From NCBI GenBank assembly GCA_958295665.1, contig OY282560.1:97937930-98001929 (forward strand): 64,000 bases of DNA. The letters run 5' to 3'. This stretch comes from Tipula vernalis (Eukaryota > Arthropoda > Insecta > Diptera > Tipulidae). The notes beneath the pieces are model-generated. The model worked only from the letters and a program-made list of their open reading frames with translations, had not been told where the DNA came from and made no database searches. Position 1 is the stretch's first letter; every line of letters begins with the position of its first letter. The position numbers were made by a program, and so were the translations under genes. Positions 39,497-50,818 of the stretch are shown one piece after another.

Positions 39497-39691
39497 GTTC
39501 CGCGCTGAATCTCTCGTTGCTGCGATTGAAAATTCACCGCGTTTGTCGCCTTCCGCGAAGAATAAACCATAACTTTTTCGGAACTCAGTGAAGTGCGGTG
39601 GTGATAATTCGCTAAACTTTGTAAACTATTTTAAGTGTTAAAAATAAATTACGGCCGCATAGCCAATATTAATTGTGCGAACAATTCTATA

Positions 39692-39695
39692 AGGT
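39692..39695. repeat. Right target-site duplication (AGGT)
   Basis: AGGT followed by TTCGGGACC resumes the satellite exactly where it stopped at 38,982. Together with the left copy it shows a clean insertion with a 4-bp duplication. Confidence 0.8.
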
Positions 39696-42600
39696 TTCGG
39701 GACCTGTTATTGCTGTGACAATTTTCATTTTGATTGCTCGATTATTTCTAAACATTTCTTAGAAAACTAAATTTTATTGAAAATCAACTGGGCTATAGCC
39801 CACAAGTTTTTGGGCGGCAAAAATCTAAAATGGTCCGATTACGATGGTTGATACCTCTATCAATAGGTTTCGGGACCTGTAATTGCTGTGACAATTTTCA
39901 TTTTGATTGCTCGATTATTTCTAAACATTTCTTAGAAAATTCAATTTTATTGAAAATCAACTGGGCTATAGCCCACAAGTTTTTGGGCGGCAAAAATCTA
40001 AAATGGTCCGGTTACGATGGTTGATACCTCTATCAATAGGTTTCGGGACCTGTTATTGCTGTGACAATTTTCATTTTGATTGCTCGATTATTTCTAAACA
40101 TTTCTTAGAAAATTCAATTTTATTGAAAATCAACTGGGCTATAGCCCACAAGTTTTTTGGCGGCATAAATCTAAAATGGTCCGATTACGATGGTTGATAC
40201 CTCTATCAATAGGTTTCGGGATCTGTAATTGCTGTGACAATTTTCATTTTGATTGCTCGATTATTTCTAAACATTTCTTAGAAAATTCAATTTTATTGAA
40301 AATCAACTGGGCTATAGCCCACAAGTTTTTGGCGGCAAAAATCTAAAATGGTCCGATTACGATGGTTGATACCTCTATCAATAGGTTTCGGGACCTGTTA
40401 TTGCTGTGACAATTTTCATTTTGATTGCTCGATTATTTCTAAACATTTCTTAGAAAATTCAATTTTATTGAAAATCAACTGGGCTATAGCCCACAAGTTT
40501 TTGGGCGGCAAAAATCTAAAATGGTCCGATTACGATGGTTGATACCTCTATCAATAGGTTTCGGGACCTGTTATTGCTGTGACAATTTTCATTTTGATTG
40601 CTCGATTATTTCTAAAAATTTCTTAGAAAATTCAATTTTATTGAAAATCAACTGGGCTATAGCCCACAAGTTTTTGGGCGGCAAAAATCTAAAATGGTCC
40701 GATTACGATTGTTGATACCTCTATCAATAGGTTTCGGGACCTGTTATTGCTGTGACAATTTTCATTTTGATTGCTCGATTATTTCTAAACATTTCTTAGA
40801 AAATTCAATTTTATTGAAAATCAACTGGGCTATAGCCCACAAGTTTTTGGGCGGCAAAAATCTAAAAATGTCCGATTACGATGGTTGATACCTCTATCAA
40901 TAGGTTTCGGGACCTGTTATTGCTGTGACAATTTTCATTTTGATTGCTCGATTATTTCTAAACATTTCTTAGAAAATTCAATTTTATTGAAAATCAACTG
41001 GGCTATAGCCCACAAGTTTTTGGGCGGCAAAAATCTAAAATGGTCCGATTACGATGGTTGATACCTCTATTAATAGGTTTCGGGACCTGTTATTGCTGTG
41101 ACAATTTTCATTTTGATTGCTCGATTATTTCTAAACATTTCTTAGAAAATTCAATTTTATTGAAAATCAACTGGGCTATAGCCCACAAGTTTTTGGGCGG
41201 CAAAAATCTAAAATGGTCCGATTACGATGGTTGATACCTCTATTAATAGGTTTCGGGACCTGTTATTGCTGTGACAATTTTCATTTTGATTGCTCGATTA
41301 TTTCTAAACATTTCTTAGAAAATTCAATTTTATTGAAAATTAACTGTGCTATAGCCCACAAGTTTTTGGGCGGCAAAAATCTAAAATGGTCCGATTACGA
41401 TGATTGATACCTCTATCAATAGGTTTCGGGATCTGTAATTGCTGTGACAATTTTCATTTTGATTGCTCTATTATTTCTAAACATTTCTTAGAAAACTAAA
41501 TTTTATTGAAAATCAACTGGGCTATAGCCCACAAGTTTTTGGGCGGCAAAAATCTAAAATGGTCCGATTACGATGGTTGATACCTCTATCAATAGGTTTC
41601 GGGACCTGTTATTGCTGTGACAATTTTCATTTTGATTGCTCGATTATTTCTAAACATTTCTTAGAAAATTCAATTTTATTGAAAATCAACTGGGCTATAG
41701 CCCACAAGTTTTTGGGCGGCAAAAATCTAAAATGGTCCGGTTACGATGGTTGATACCTCTATCAATAGGTTTCGGGACCTGTTATTGCTGTGACAATTTT
41801 CATTTTGATTGCTCGATTATTTCTAAACATTTCTTAGAAAACTAAATTTTATTGAAAATCAACTGGGCTATAGCCCACAAGTTTTTGGGCGGCAAAAATC
41901 TAAAATGGTCCGATTACGATGGTTGATACCTCTATCAATAGGTTTCGGGACCTGTAATTGCTGTGACAATTTTCATTTTGATTGCTCGATTATTTCTAAA
42001 CATTTCTTAGAAAATTCAATTTTATTGAAAATCAACTGGGCTATAGCCCACAAGTTTTTGGGCGGCAAAAATCTAAAATGGTCCGGTTACGATGGTTGAT
42101 ACCTCTATCAATAGGTTTCGGGACCTGTTATTGCTGTGACAATTTTCATTTTGATTGCTCGATTATTTCTAAACATTTCTTAGAAAATTCAATTTTATTG
42201 AAAATCAACTGGGCTATAGCCCACAAGTTTTTGGGCGGCAAAAATCTAAAATGGTCCGATTACGATGGTTGATACCTCTATCAATAGGTTTCGGGACCTG
42301 TTATTGCTGTGACAATTTTCATTTTGATTGCTCGATTATTTCTAAACATTTCTTAGAAAATTCAATTTTATTGAAAATCAACTGGGCTATAGCCCACAAG
42401 TTTTTGGGCGGCAAAAATCTAAAATGGTCCGATTACGATGGTTGATACCTCTATCAATAGGTTTCGGGACCTGTTATTGCTGTGACAATTTTCATTTTGA
42501 TTGCTCGATTATTTCTAAACATTTCTTAGAAAATTCAATTTTATTGAAAATCAACTGGGCTATAGCCCACAAGTTTTTGGGCGGCAAAAATCTAAAATGG

Positions 42601-45600
42601 TCCGGTTACGATGGTTGATACCTCTATCAATAGGTTTCGGGACCTGTTATTGCTGTGACAATTTTCATTTTGATTGCTCGATTATTTCTAAACATTTCTT
42701 AGAAAATTCAATTTTATTGAAAATCAACTGGGCTATAGCCCACAAGTTTTTGGGCGGCAAAAATCTAAAATGGTCCGATTACGATGGTTGATACCTCTAT
42801 CAATAGGTTTCGGGACCTGTTATTGCTGTGACAATTTTCATTTTGATTGATCGATTATTTCTAAACATTTCTTAGAAAATTCAATTTTATTGAAAATCAA
42901 CTGGGCTATAGCCCACAAGTTTTTGGGCGGCAAAAATCTAAAATGGTCCGATTACGATGGTTGATACCTCTATTAATAGGTTTCGGGACCTGTTATTGCT
43001 GTGACAATTTTCATTTTGATTGCTCGATTATTTCTAAACATTTCTTAGAAAATTCAATTTTATTGAAAATCAACTGGGCTATAGCCCACAAGTTTTTGGG
43101 CGGCAAAAATCTAAAATGGTCCGATTACGATGGTTGATACCTCTATCAATAGGTTTCGGGACCTGTTATTGCTGTGACAATTTTCATTTTGATTGCTCGA
43201 TTATTTCTAAACATTTCTTAGAAAACTAAATTTTATTGAAAATCAACTGGGCTATAGCCCACAAGTTTTTGGGCGGCAAAAATCTAAAATGGTCCGATTG
43301 CGATGGTTGATACCTCTATCAATAGGTTTCGGGACCTGTTATTGCTGTGACAATTTTCATTTTGATTGCTCGATTATTTCTAAACATTTCTTAGAAAATT
43401 CAATTTTATTGAAAATCAACTGGGCTATAGCCCACAAGTTTTTGGGCGGCAAAAATCTAAAATGGTACGATTACGATGGTTGATACCTCTATCAATAGGT
43501 TTCGGGACCTGTTATTGCTGTGACAATTTTCATTTTGATTGCTCGATTATTTCTAAACATTTCTTAGAAAATTCAATTTTATTGAAAATCAACTGGGCTT
43601 TAGCCCACAAGTTTTTGGGCGGCAAAAATCTAAAATGGTCCGATTACGATGGTTGATACCTCTATCAATAGGTTTCGGGACCTGCAATTGCTGTGACAAT
43701 TTTCATTTTGATTGCTCGATTATTTCTAAACATTTCTTAGAAAATTCAATTTTATTGAAAATCAACTGTGCTATATATAGCCCACAAGTTTTTGGGCGGC
43801 ATAAATCTAAAATGGTCCGATTACGATGGTTGATACCTCTATCAATAGGTTTCGGGACCTGTTATTGCTGTGACAATTTTCATTTTGATTGCTCGATTAT
43901 TTCTAAACATTTCTTAGAAAATTCAATTTTATTGAAAATCAACTGTGCTATAGCCCACAAGTTTTTGGGCGGCAAAAATCTAAAATGGTTCTATTACGAT
44001 GATTGATACCTCTATCAATAGGTTTCAGGTCCTGTAATTGCTGTGACAATTTTTATTTTGATTGCTTGGTTATTTCTAAAAATTTTTTAGAAAACTAAAT
44101 TATATTGAAAATCAACTGGGCTATAGCTCACAAGTTTTTGGGCGGCAAAAATCTAAAATGGTCCGATTACGATGGTTGATACCTCTATCAATAGGTTTCG
44201 GGACCTGTAATTGCTCTGACAATTTTCATTTTGATTGCTCGATTATTTCTAAACATTTCTTAGAAAATTCAATTTTATTGAAAATCAACTGGGCTATAGC
44301 CCACAAGTTTTTTGGCGGCATAAATCTAAAATGGTCCGATTACGATGGTTGATACCTCTATCAATAGGTTTCGGGATCTGTAATTGCTGTGACAATTTTC
44401 ATTTTGATTGCTCGATTATTTCTAAACATTTCTTAGAAAACTAAATTTTATTGAAAATCAACTGGGCTATAGCCCACAAGTTTTTGGGCGGCAAAAATCT
44501 AAAATGGTCCGATTGCGATGGTTGATACCTCTATCAATAGGTTTCGGGACCTGTTATTGCTGTGACAATTTTCATTTTGATTGCTCGATTATTTCTAAAC
44601 ATTTCTTAGAAAATTCAATTTTATTGAAAATCAACTGGGCTATAGCCCACAAGTTTTTGGGCGGCAAAAATCTAAAATGGTCCGATTACGATGGTTGATA
44701 CCTCTATCAATAGGTTTCGGGACCTGTTATTGCTGTGACAATTTTCATTTTGATTGCTTGATTATTTCTAAACATTTCTTAGAAAATTCAATTTTATTGA
44801 AAATCAACTGGGCTATAGCCCACAAGTTTTTGGGCGGCAAAAATCTAAAATGGTCCGGTTACGATTGTTGATACCTCTATCAATAGGTTTCGGGACCTGT
44901 TATTGCTGTGACAATTTTCATTTTGATTGCTCGATTATTTCTAAACATTTCTTAGAAAATTCAATTTTATTGAAAATCAACTGGGCTATAGCCCACAAGT
45001 TTTTGGGCGGCAAAAATCTAAAATGGTCCGATTACGATGGTTGATACCTCTATCAATAGGTTTCGGGACCTGTTATTGCTGTGACAATTTTCATTTTGAT
45101 TGCTCGATTATTTCTAAACATTTCTTAGAAAATTCAATTTTATTGAAAATCAACTGGGCTATGGCCCACAAGTTTTTGGGCGGCAAAAATCTAAAATGGT
45201 CCGATTACGATGATTGATACCTCTATCAATAGGTTTCGGGACGTGTTATTGCTGTGACAATTTTCATTTTGATTGCTCGATTATTTCTAAACATTTTTTA
45301 GAAAACTAAATTTTATTGAAAATCAACTGGGCTATAGCCCACAAGTTTTTGGGCGGCAAAAATCTAAAATGGTCCGATTACGATGGTTGATACCTCTATC
45401 AATAGGTTTCGGGACCTGTTATTGCTGTGACAATTTTCATTTTGATTGCTCGATTATTTCTAAACATTTCTTAGAAAATTCAATTATATTGAAAATCAAC
45501 TGGGCTATAGCCCACAAGTTTTTGGGCGGCAAAAATCTAAAATGGTGCGGTTACGATGGTTGATACCTCTATCAATAGGTTTCGGGACCTGTTATTGCTG

Positions 45601-48423
45601 TGACAATTTTCATTTTGATTGCTCGATTATTTCTAAACATTTCTTAGAAAATTCAATTTTATTGAAAATCAACTGGGCTATAGCCCACAAGTTTTTGGGC
45701 GGCAAAAATCTAAAATGGTTCGATTGCGATGGTTGATACCTCTATCAATAGGTTTCAGGACCTGTTATTGCTGTGACAATTTTCATTTTGATTGCTCGAT
45801 TATTTCTAAACATTTCTTAGAAAATTCAATTTTATTGAAAATCAACTGGGCTATAGCCCACAAGTTTTTGGGCGGCAAAAATCTAAAATGGTCCGATTAC
45901 GATGGTTGATACCTCTATCAATAGGTTTCGGGACCTGTTATTGCTGTGACAATTTTCATTTTGATTGCTCGATTATTTCTAAACATTTCTTAGAAAATTC
46001 AATTTTATTGAAAATCAACTGGGCTATAGCCCACAAGTTTTTGGGCGGCAAAAATCTAAAATGGTCCGATTACGATGGTTGATACCTCTATCAATAGGTT
46101 TCGGGACCTGTTATTGCTGTGACAATTTTCATTTTGATTGCTCGATTATTTCTAAACATTTCTTAGAAAATTCAATTTTATTGAAAATCAACTGGGCTAT
46201 AGCCCACAAGTTTTTGGGCGGCAAAAATCTAAAATGGTCCGATTACGATGGTTGATACCTCTATCAATAGGTTTCGGGACCTGTTATTGCTGTGTTAATT
46301 TTCATTTTGATTGCTCGATTATTTCTAAACATTTCTTAGAAAATTCAATTTTATTGAAAATCAACTGGGCTATAGGTCACAAGTTTTTGGGCGGCAAAAA
46401 TCTAAAATGGTCCGATTACGATGGTTGATACCTCTATTAATAGGTTTCGGGACCTGTTATTGCTGTGACAATTTTCATTTTGATTGCTCGATTATTTCTA
46501 AACATTTCTTAGAAAATTCAATTTTATTGAAAATCAACTGGACTATAGCCCACAAGTTTTTGGGCGGCAAAAATCTAAAATGGTCCGATTACGATGGTTG
46601 ATACCTCTATCAATAGGTTTCGGGACCTGTTATTGCTGTGACAATTTTCATTTTGATTGCTCGATTATTTCTAAACATTTCTTAGAAAATTCAATTTTAT
46701 TGAAAATCAACTGGGCTATAGCCCACAAGTTTTTGGGCGGCAAAAATCTAAAATGGTCCGGTTACGATGGTTGATACTTCTATCAATAGGTTTCGGGACC
46801 TGTTATTGCTGTGACAATTTTCATTTTGATTGCTCGATTATTTCTAAACATTTCTTAGAAAATTCAATTTTATTGAAAATCAACTGGGCTATAGCCCACA
46901 AGTTTTTGGGCGGCAAAAATCTAAAATGGTCCGATTACGATGGTTGATACCTCTATCAATAGGTTTCGGGACCTGTTATTGCTGTGACAATTTTCATTTT
47001 GATTGCTCGATTATTTCTAAACATTTCTTAGAAAATTCAATTTTATTGAAATCAACTGGGCTATAGCCCACAAGTTTTTGGGCGGCAAAAATCTAAAATG
47101 GTCCGATTACGATGGTTGATACCTCTATTAATAGGTTTCGGGACCTGTTATTGCTGTGACAATTTTCATTTTGATTGCTCGATTATTTCTAAACATTTCT
47201 TAGAAAATTCAATTTTATTGAAAATCAACTGGGCTATAGCCCACAAGTTTTTGGGCGGCAAAAATCTAAAATGGTCCGATTGCGATGATTGATACCTCTA
47301 TCAATAGGTTTCGGGACCTGTTATTGCTGTGACAATTTTCATTTTGATTGCTCGATTATTTCTAAACATTTCTTAGAAAATTCAATTGTATTGAAAATCA
47401 ACTGGGCTATAGCCCACAAGTTTTTGGGCGGCAAAAATCTAAAATGGTCCGATTACGATGGTTGATACCTCTATCAATAGGTTTCGGGACCTGTTATTGC
47501 TGTGACAATTTTCATTTTGATTGCTCGATTATTTCTAAACATTTCTTAGAAAATTCAATTTTATTGAAAATCAACTGGGCTATAGCCCACAAGTTTTTGG
47601 GCGGCAAAAATCTAAAATGGTCCGATTACGATGGTTGATACCTCTATTAATAGGTTTCGGGACCTGTTATTGCTGTGACAATTTTCATTTTGATTGCTCG
47701 ATTATTTCTAAACATTTCTTAGAAAATTCAATTTTATTGAAAATTAACTGTGCTATAGCCCACAAGTTTTTGGGCGGCATAAATCTAAAATGGTCCGATT
47801 ACAATGGTTGATTTATCTATCAATAGGTTTCGGGACCTGTTATTGCTGTGACAATTTTCATTTTGATTGCTCGATTATTTCTAAACATTTCTTAGAAAAT
47901 TCAATTTTATTGAAAATCAGCTGGGCTATAGCCCACAAGTTTTTGGGCGGCAAAAATCTAAAATGGTCCGATTACGATGGTTGATACCTCTATCAATAGG
48001 TTTCGGGACCTGTTATTGCTGTGACAATTTTCATTTTCATTGCTCGATTATTTCTAAACATTTCTTAGAAAATTCAATTTTATTGAAAATCAACTGGGTT
48101 ATAGCCCACAAGTTTTTGGGCGGCAAAAATCTAAAATGGTCCGATTACGATGGTTGATACCTCTATCAATAGGTTTCGGGACCTGTAATTGCTGTGACAA
48201 TTTTCATTTTGATTGCTCGATTATTTCTAAACATTTCTTAGAAAATTCAATTTTATTGAAAATCAACTGGGCTATAGCCCACAAGTTTTTGGGCGGCATA
48301 AATCTAAAATGGTCCGATTACGATGGTTGATACCTCTATCAATAGGTTTCGGGACCTGTTATTGCTGTGACAATTTTCATTTTGATTGCTCGATTATTTC
48401 TAAACATTTTTTCAGAAAATTCA

Positions 48424-50407
48424 ATATTATTGAAAATCAACTGGGCTATAGCCCACAAACTTTTGGGCGGCAAAAATCTAAAATGGTCCGATTACGATGG
48501 TTGATACCTCTATCAATAGGTTTCGGGACCTGTTATTGCTGTGACAATTTTCATTTTGATTGCTCGATTATTTCTAAACATTTCCTAGAAAATTCAATTT
48601 TATTGAAAATCAACTGTGCTATAGCCCACAAGTTTTTGGGCGGCAAAAATCTAAAATGGTCCGATTACGATGGTTGATACCTCTATCAATAGGTTTCGGG
48701 ACCTGTTATTGCTGTGACAATTTTCATTTTGATTGCTCGATTATTTCTAAACATTTCTTAGAAAACTACATTTTATTGAAAATCAACTGGGCTATAGCCC
48801 ACAAGTTTTTGGGCGGCAAAAATCTAAAATGGTCCGATTACGATGGTTGATACCTCTATCAATAGGTTTCGGGACCTGTAATTGCTGTGACAATTTTCAT
48901 TTTGATTGCTCGATTATTTCTAAACATTTCTTAGAAAATTCAATTTTATTGAAAATCAACTGGGCTATAGCCCACAAGTTTTTGGGCGGCAAAAATCTAA
49001 AATGGTCCGATTACGATGGTTGATACCTCTATCAATAGGTTTCGGGACCTGTTATTGCTGTGACAATTTTCATTTTGATTGCTCGATTATTTCTAAACAT
49101 TTCTTAGAAAATTTAATTTTATTGAAAATCAACTGGGCTATAGCCCACAAGTTTTTGGGCGGCAAAAATCTAAAATGGTCCGATTACGATGGTTGATACC
49201 TCTATCAATAGGTTTCGGGACCTGTTATTGCTGTGACAATTTTCATTTTGATTGCTCGATTATTTCTAAACATTTCTTAGAAAATTCAATTTTATTGGAA
49301 ATCAACTGGGCTATAGCCCACAAGTTTTTGGGCGGCAAACATCTAAAATGGTCCGTTTACGATGGTTGATACCTCTATCAATAGGTTTCGGGACCTGTTA
49401 TTGCTGTGACAATTTTCATTTTGATTGCTCGATTATTTCTAAACATTTCTTAGAAAATTCAATATTATTGAAAATCAACTGGGCTATAGCCCACAAACTT
49501 TTGGGCGGGAAAAATCTAAAATGGTCCGATTACGATGGTTGATACCTCTATCAATAGGTTTCGGGACCTGTTATTGCTGTGACAATTTTCATTTTGATTG
49601 CTCGATTATTTCTAAACATTTCTTAGAAAACTACATTTTATTGAAAATCAACTGGGCTATAGCCCACAAGTTTTTGGGCGGCAAAAATCTAAAATGGTCC
49701 GGTTACGATGGTTGATACCTCTATCAATAGGTTTCGGGACCTGTTATTGCTGTGACAATTTTCATTTTGATTGCTCGATTATTTCTAAACATTTCTTAGA
49801 AAATTCAATTTTATTGAAAATCAACTGGGCTATAGCCCACAAGTTTTTGGGCGGCAAAAATCTAAAATGGTCCGATTACGATGGTTGATACCTCTATCAA
49901 TAGGTTTCGGGACCTGTTATTGCTGTGACAATTTTCATTTTGATTGCTCGATTATTTCTAAACATTTCTTAGAAAATTCAATTTTATTGAAAATCAACTG
50001 GGCTATAGCCCACAAGTTTTTGGGCGGCAAAAATCTAAAATGGTCCGATTACGATGGTTGATACCTCTATCAATAGGTTTCGGGACCTGTTATTGCTGTG
50101 ACAATTTTCATTTTGATTGCTCGATTATTTCTAAACATTTCTTAGAAAATTCAATTTTATTGAAAATCAACTGGGCTATAGCCCACAAGTTTTTGGGCGG
50201 CAAAAATCTAAAATGGTCCGATTACGATGGTTGATACCTCTATCAATAGGTTTCGGGACCTGTTATTGCTGTGACAATTTTCATTTTGATTGCTCGATTA
50301 TTTCTAAACATTTCTTAGAAAATTCAATTTTATTGGAAATCAACTGGGCTATAGCCCACAAGTTTTTGGGCGGCAAACATCTAAAATGGTCCGATTACGA
50401 TGGTTGA
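48424..50407. repeat. Local duplication, 1,038-bp (6-monomer) offset
   Basis: The paired variants ATTGGAAATC and GGCAAACATC occur at about 49,297-49,340 and again 1,038 bp later at about 50,335-50,378. CAATATTATTG with CACAAACTTTTGGG occurs at about 48,424 and about 49,461, close to the same spacing. AACTACATTTT occurs at 48,764 and 49,629 (865 bp), so one monomer was gained or lost between the copies. Confidence 0.65.
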
Positions 50408-50647
50408 TACCTCTATCAATAGGTTACGGGACCTGTTATTGCTGTGACAATTTCATTTTGATTGCTCGATTATTTCTAAATATTTCTTAGAAAATTCAAT
50501 TTTATTGAAAATCAACTGGGCTATAGCCCACAAGTTTTTGGGCGGCATAAATCTAAAATGGTCCGATTACGATGGTTGATACCTCTATCAATAGGTTTCG
50601 GGACCTGTTATTGCTGTGATAATTTTCATTTTGATTGCTCGATTATT

Positions 50648-50818
50648 TCTAAACATTTCTTAGAAAATTCAATTTTATTGAAAATTAACTGTGCTATAGC
50701 CCACAAGTTTTGGGCGGCAAAAATCTAAAATGGTGCGATTACGATGGTTGATACTTTATCAATAGGTTTCGGGACCTGTTATTGCTGTGACAATTTTCAT
50801 TTTGATTGCTCGATTATT
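50648..50818. repeat. Gamma-type shortened monomer (171 bp)
   Basis: A recurrent derived monomer is shortened by one T in TTTTGGGCGG and by one base in TTGATACTTTATCAA. It usually has TGTGC and often GGGGCCTG. Related copies lie near 52,300, 53,345, 55,765, 59,390, 60,245, 61,110, 61,970, 63,180 and 63,525. They are confined to the right-hand zone, so this is a local subfamily. Confidence 0.75.

Larger units (their letters stand above)
38983..39691. mobile_element. 709-bp LTR-like insertion (putative solo LTR)
   Basis: The only non-satellite DNA in the window. It begins TGTAGTGATT and ends CAATTCTATA, so its ends form a short imperfect inverted repeat (TGTAG versus TATAG). It is flanked by AGGT on both sides, and no satellite base is lost: the interrupted monomer measures 173 + 713 bp. 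Ty3/gypsy LTRs typically have TG-starting ends, several insect families begin TGTAGT, and integration duplicates 4 bp. The first ~480 bp are AT-rich with TATA-like and AATAAA motifs, and about 39,495-39,600 is CpG-rich. No primer-binding site, polypurine tract or gag/pol frame is seen, which favours a solo LTR. The 3' end is TA rather than the usual CA, so another non-autonomous element is possible. I cannot name the family. Orientation is assumed from the TG end. Confidence 0.6.
36480..47919. repeat. Copy A' of the 10.8-kb tandem duplication (11,440 bp with insertion)
   Basis: Directly adjacent second copy of the block at 25,645-36,479. The lengths reconcile exactly: 10,835 - 173 - 108 + 713 + 173 = 11,440. 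I noted roughly twenty point differences from copy A, for example GTGTTAATT at 46,294, ATAGGTCAC at 46,374, GGTACGATT at 43,466, ACAATGG at about 47,802, and TGATCG at 42,849. This suggests a recent duplication. It carries the only non-satellite insertion in the window. Confidence 0.9.

Noticed and set aside
38983..39691. Helitron, LINE or TTAA-type DNA transposon
   Set aside because: There is a 4-bp AGGT duplication (Helitrons make none and piggyBac uses TTAA), no poly-A tail or simple-repeat 3' end, and no CTRR terminus with hairpin.
25645..47919. Assembly artefact producing the A/A' duplication
   Set aside because: Each copy has private substitutions and indels, and only A' has the insertion, so the copies are not literal duplicates of one read path. 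Long-read confirmation is still desirable.
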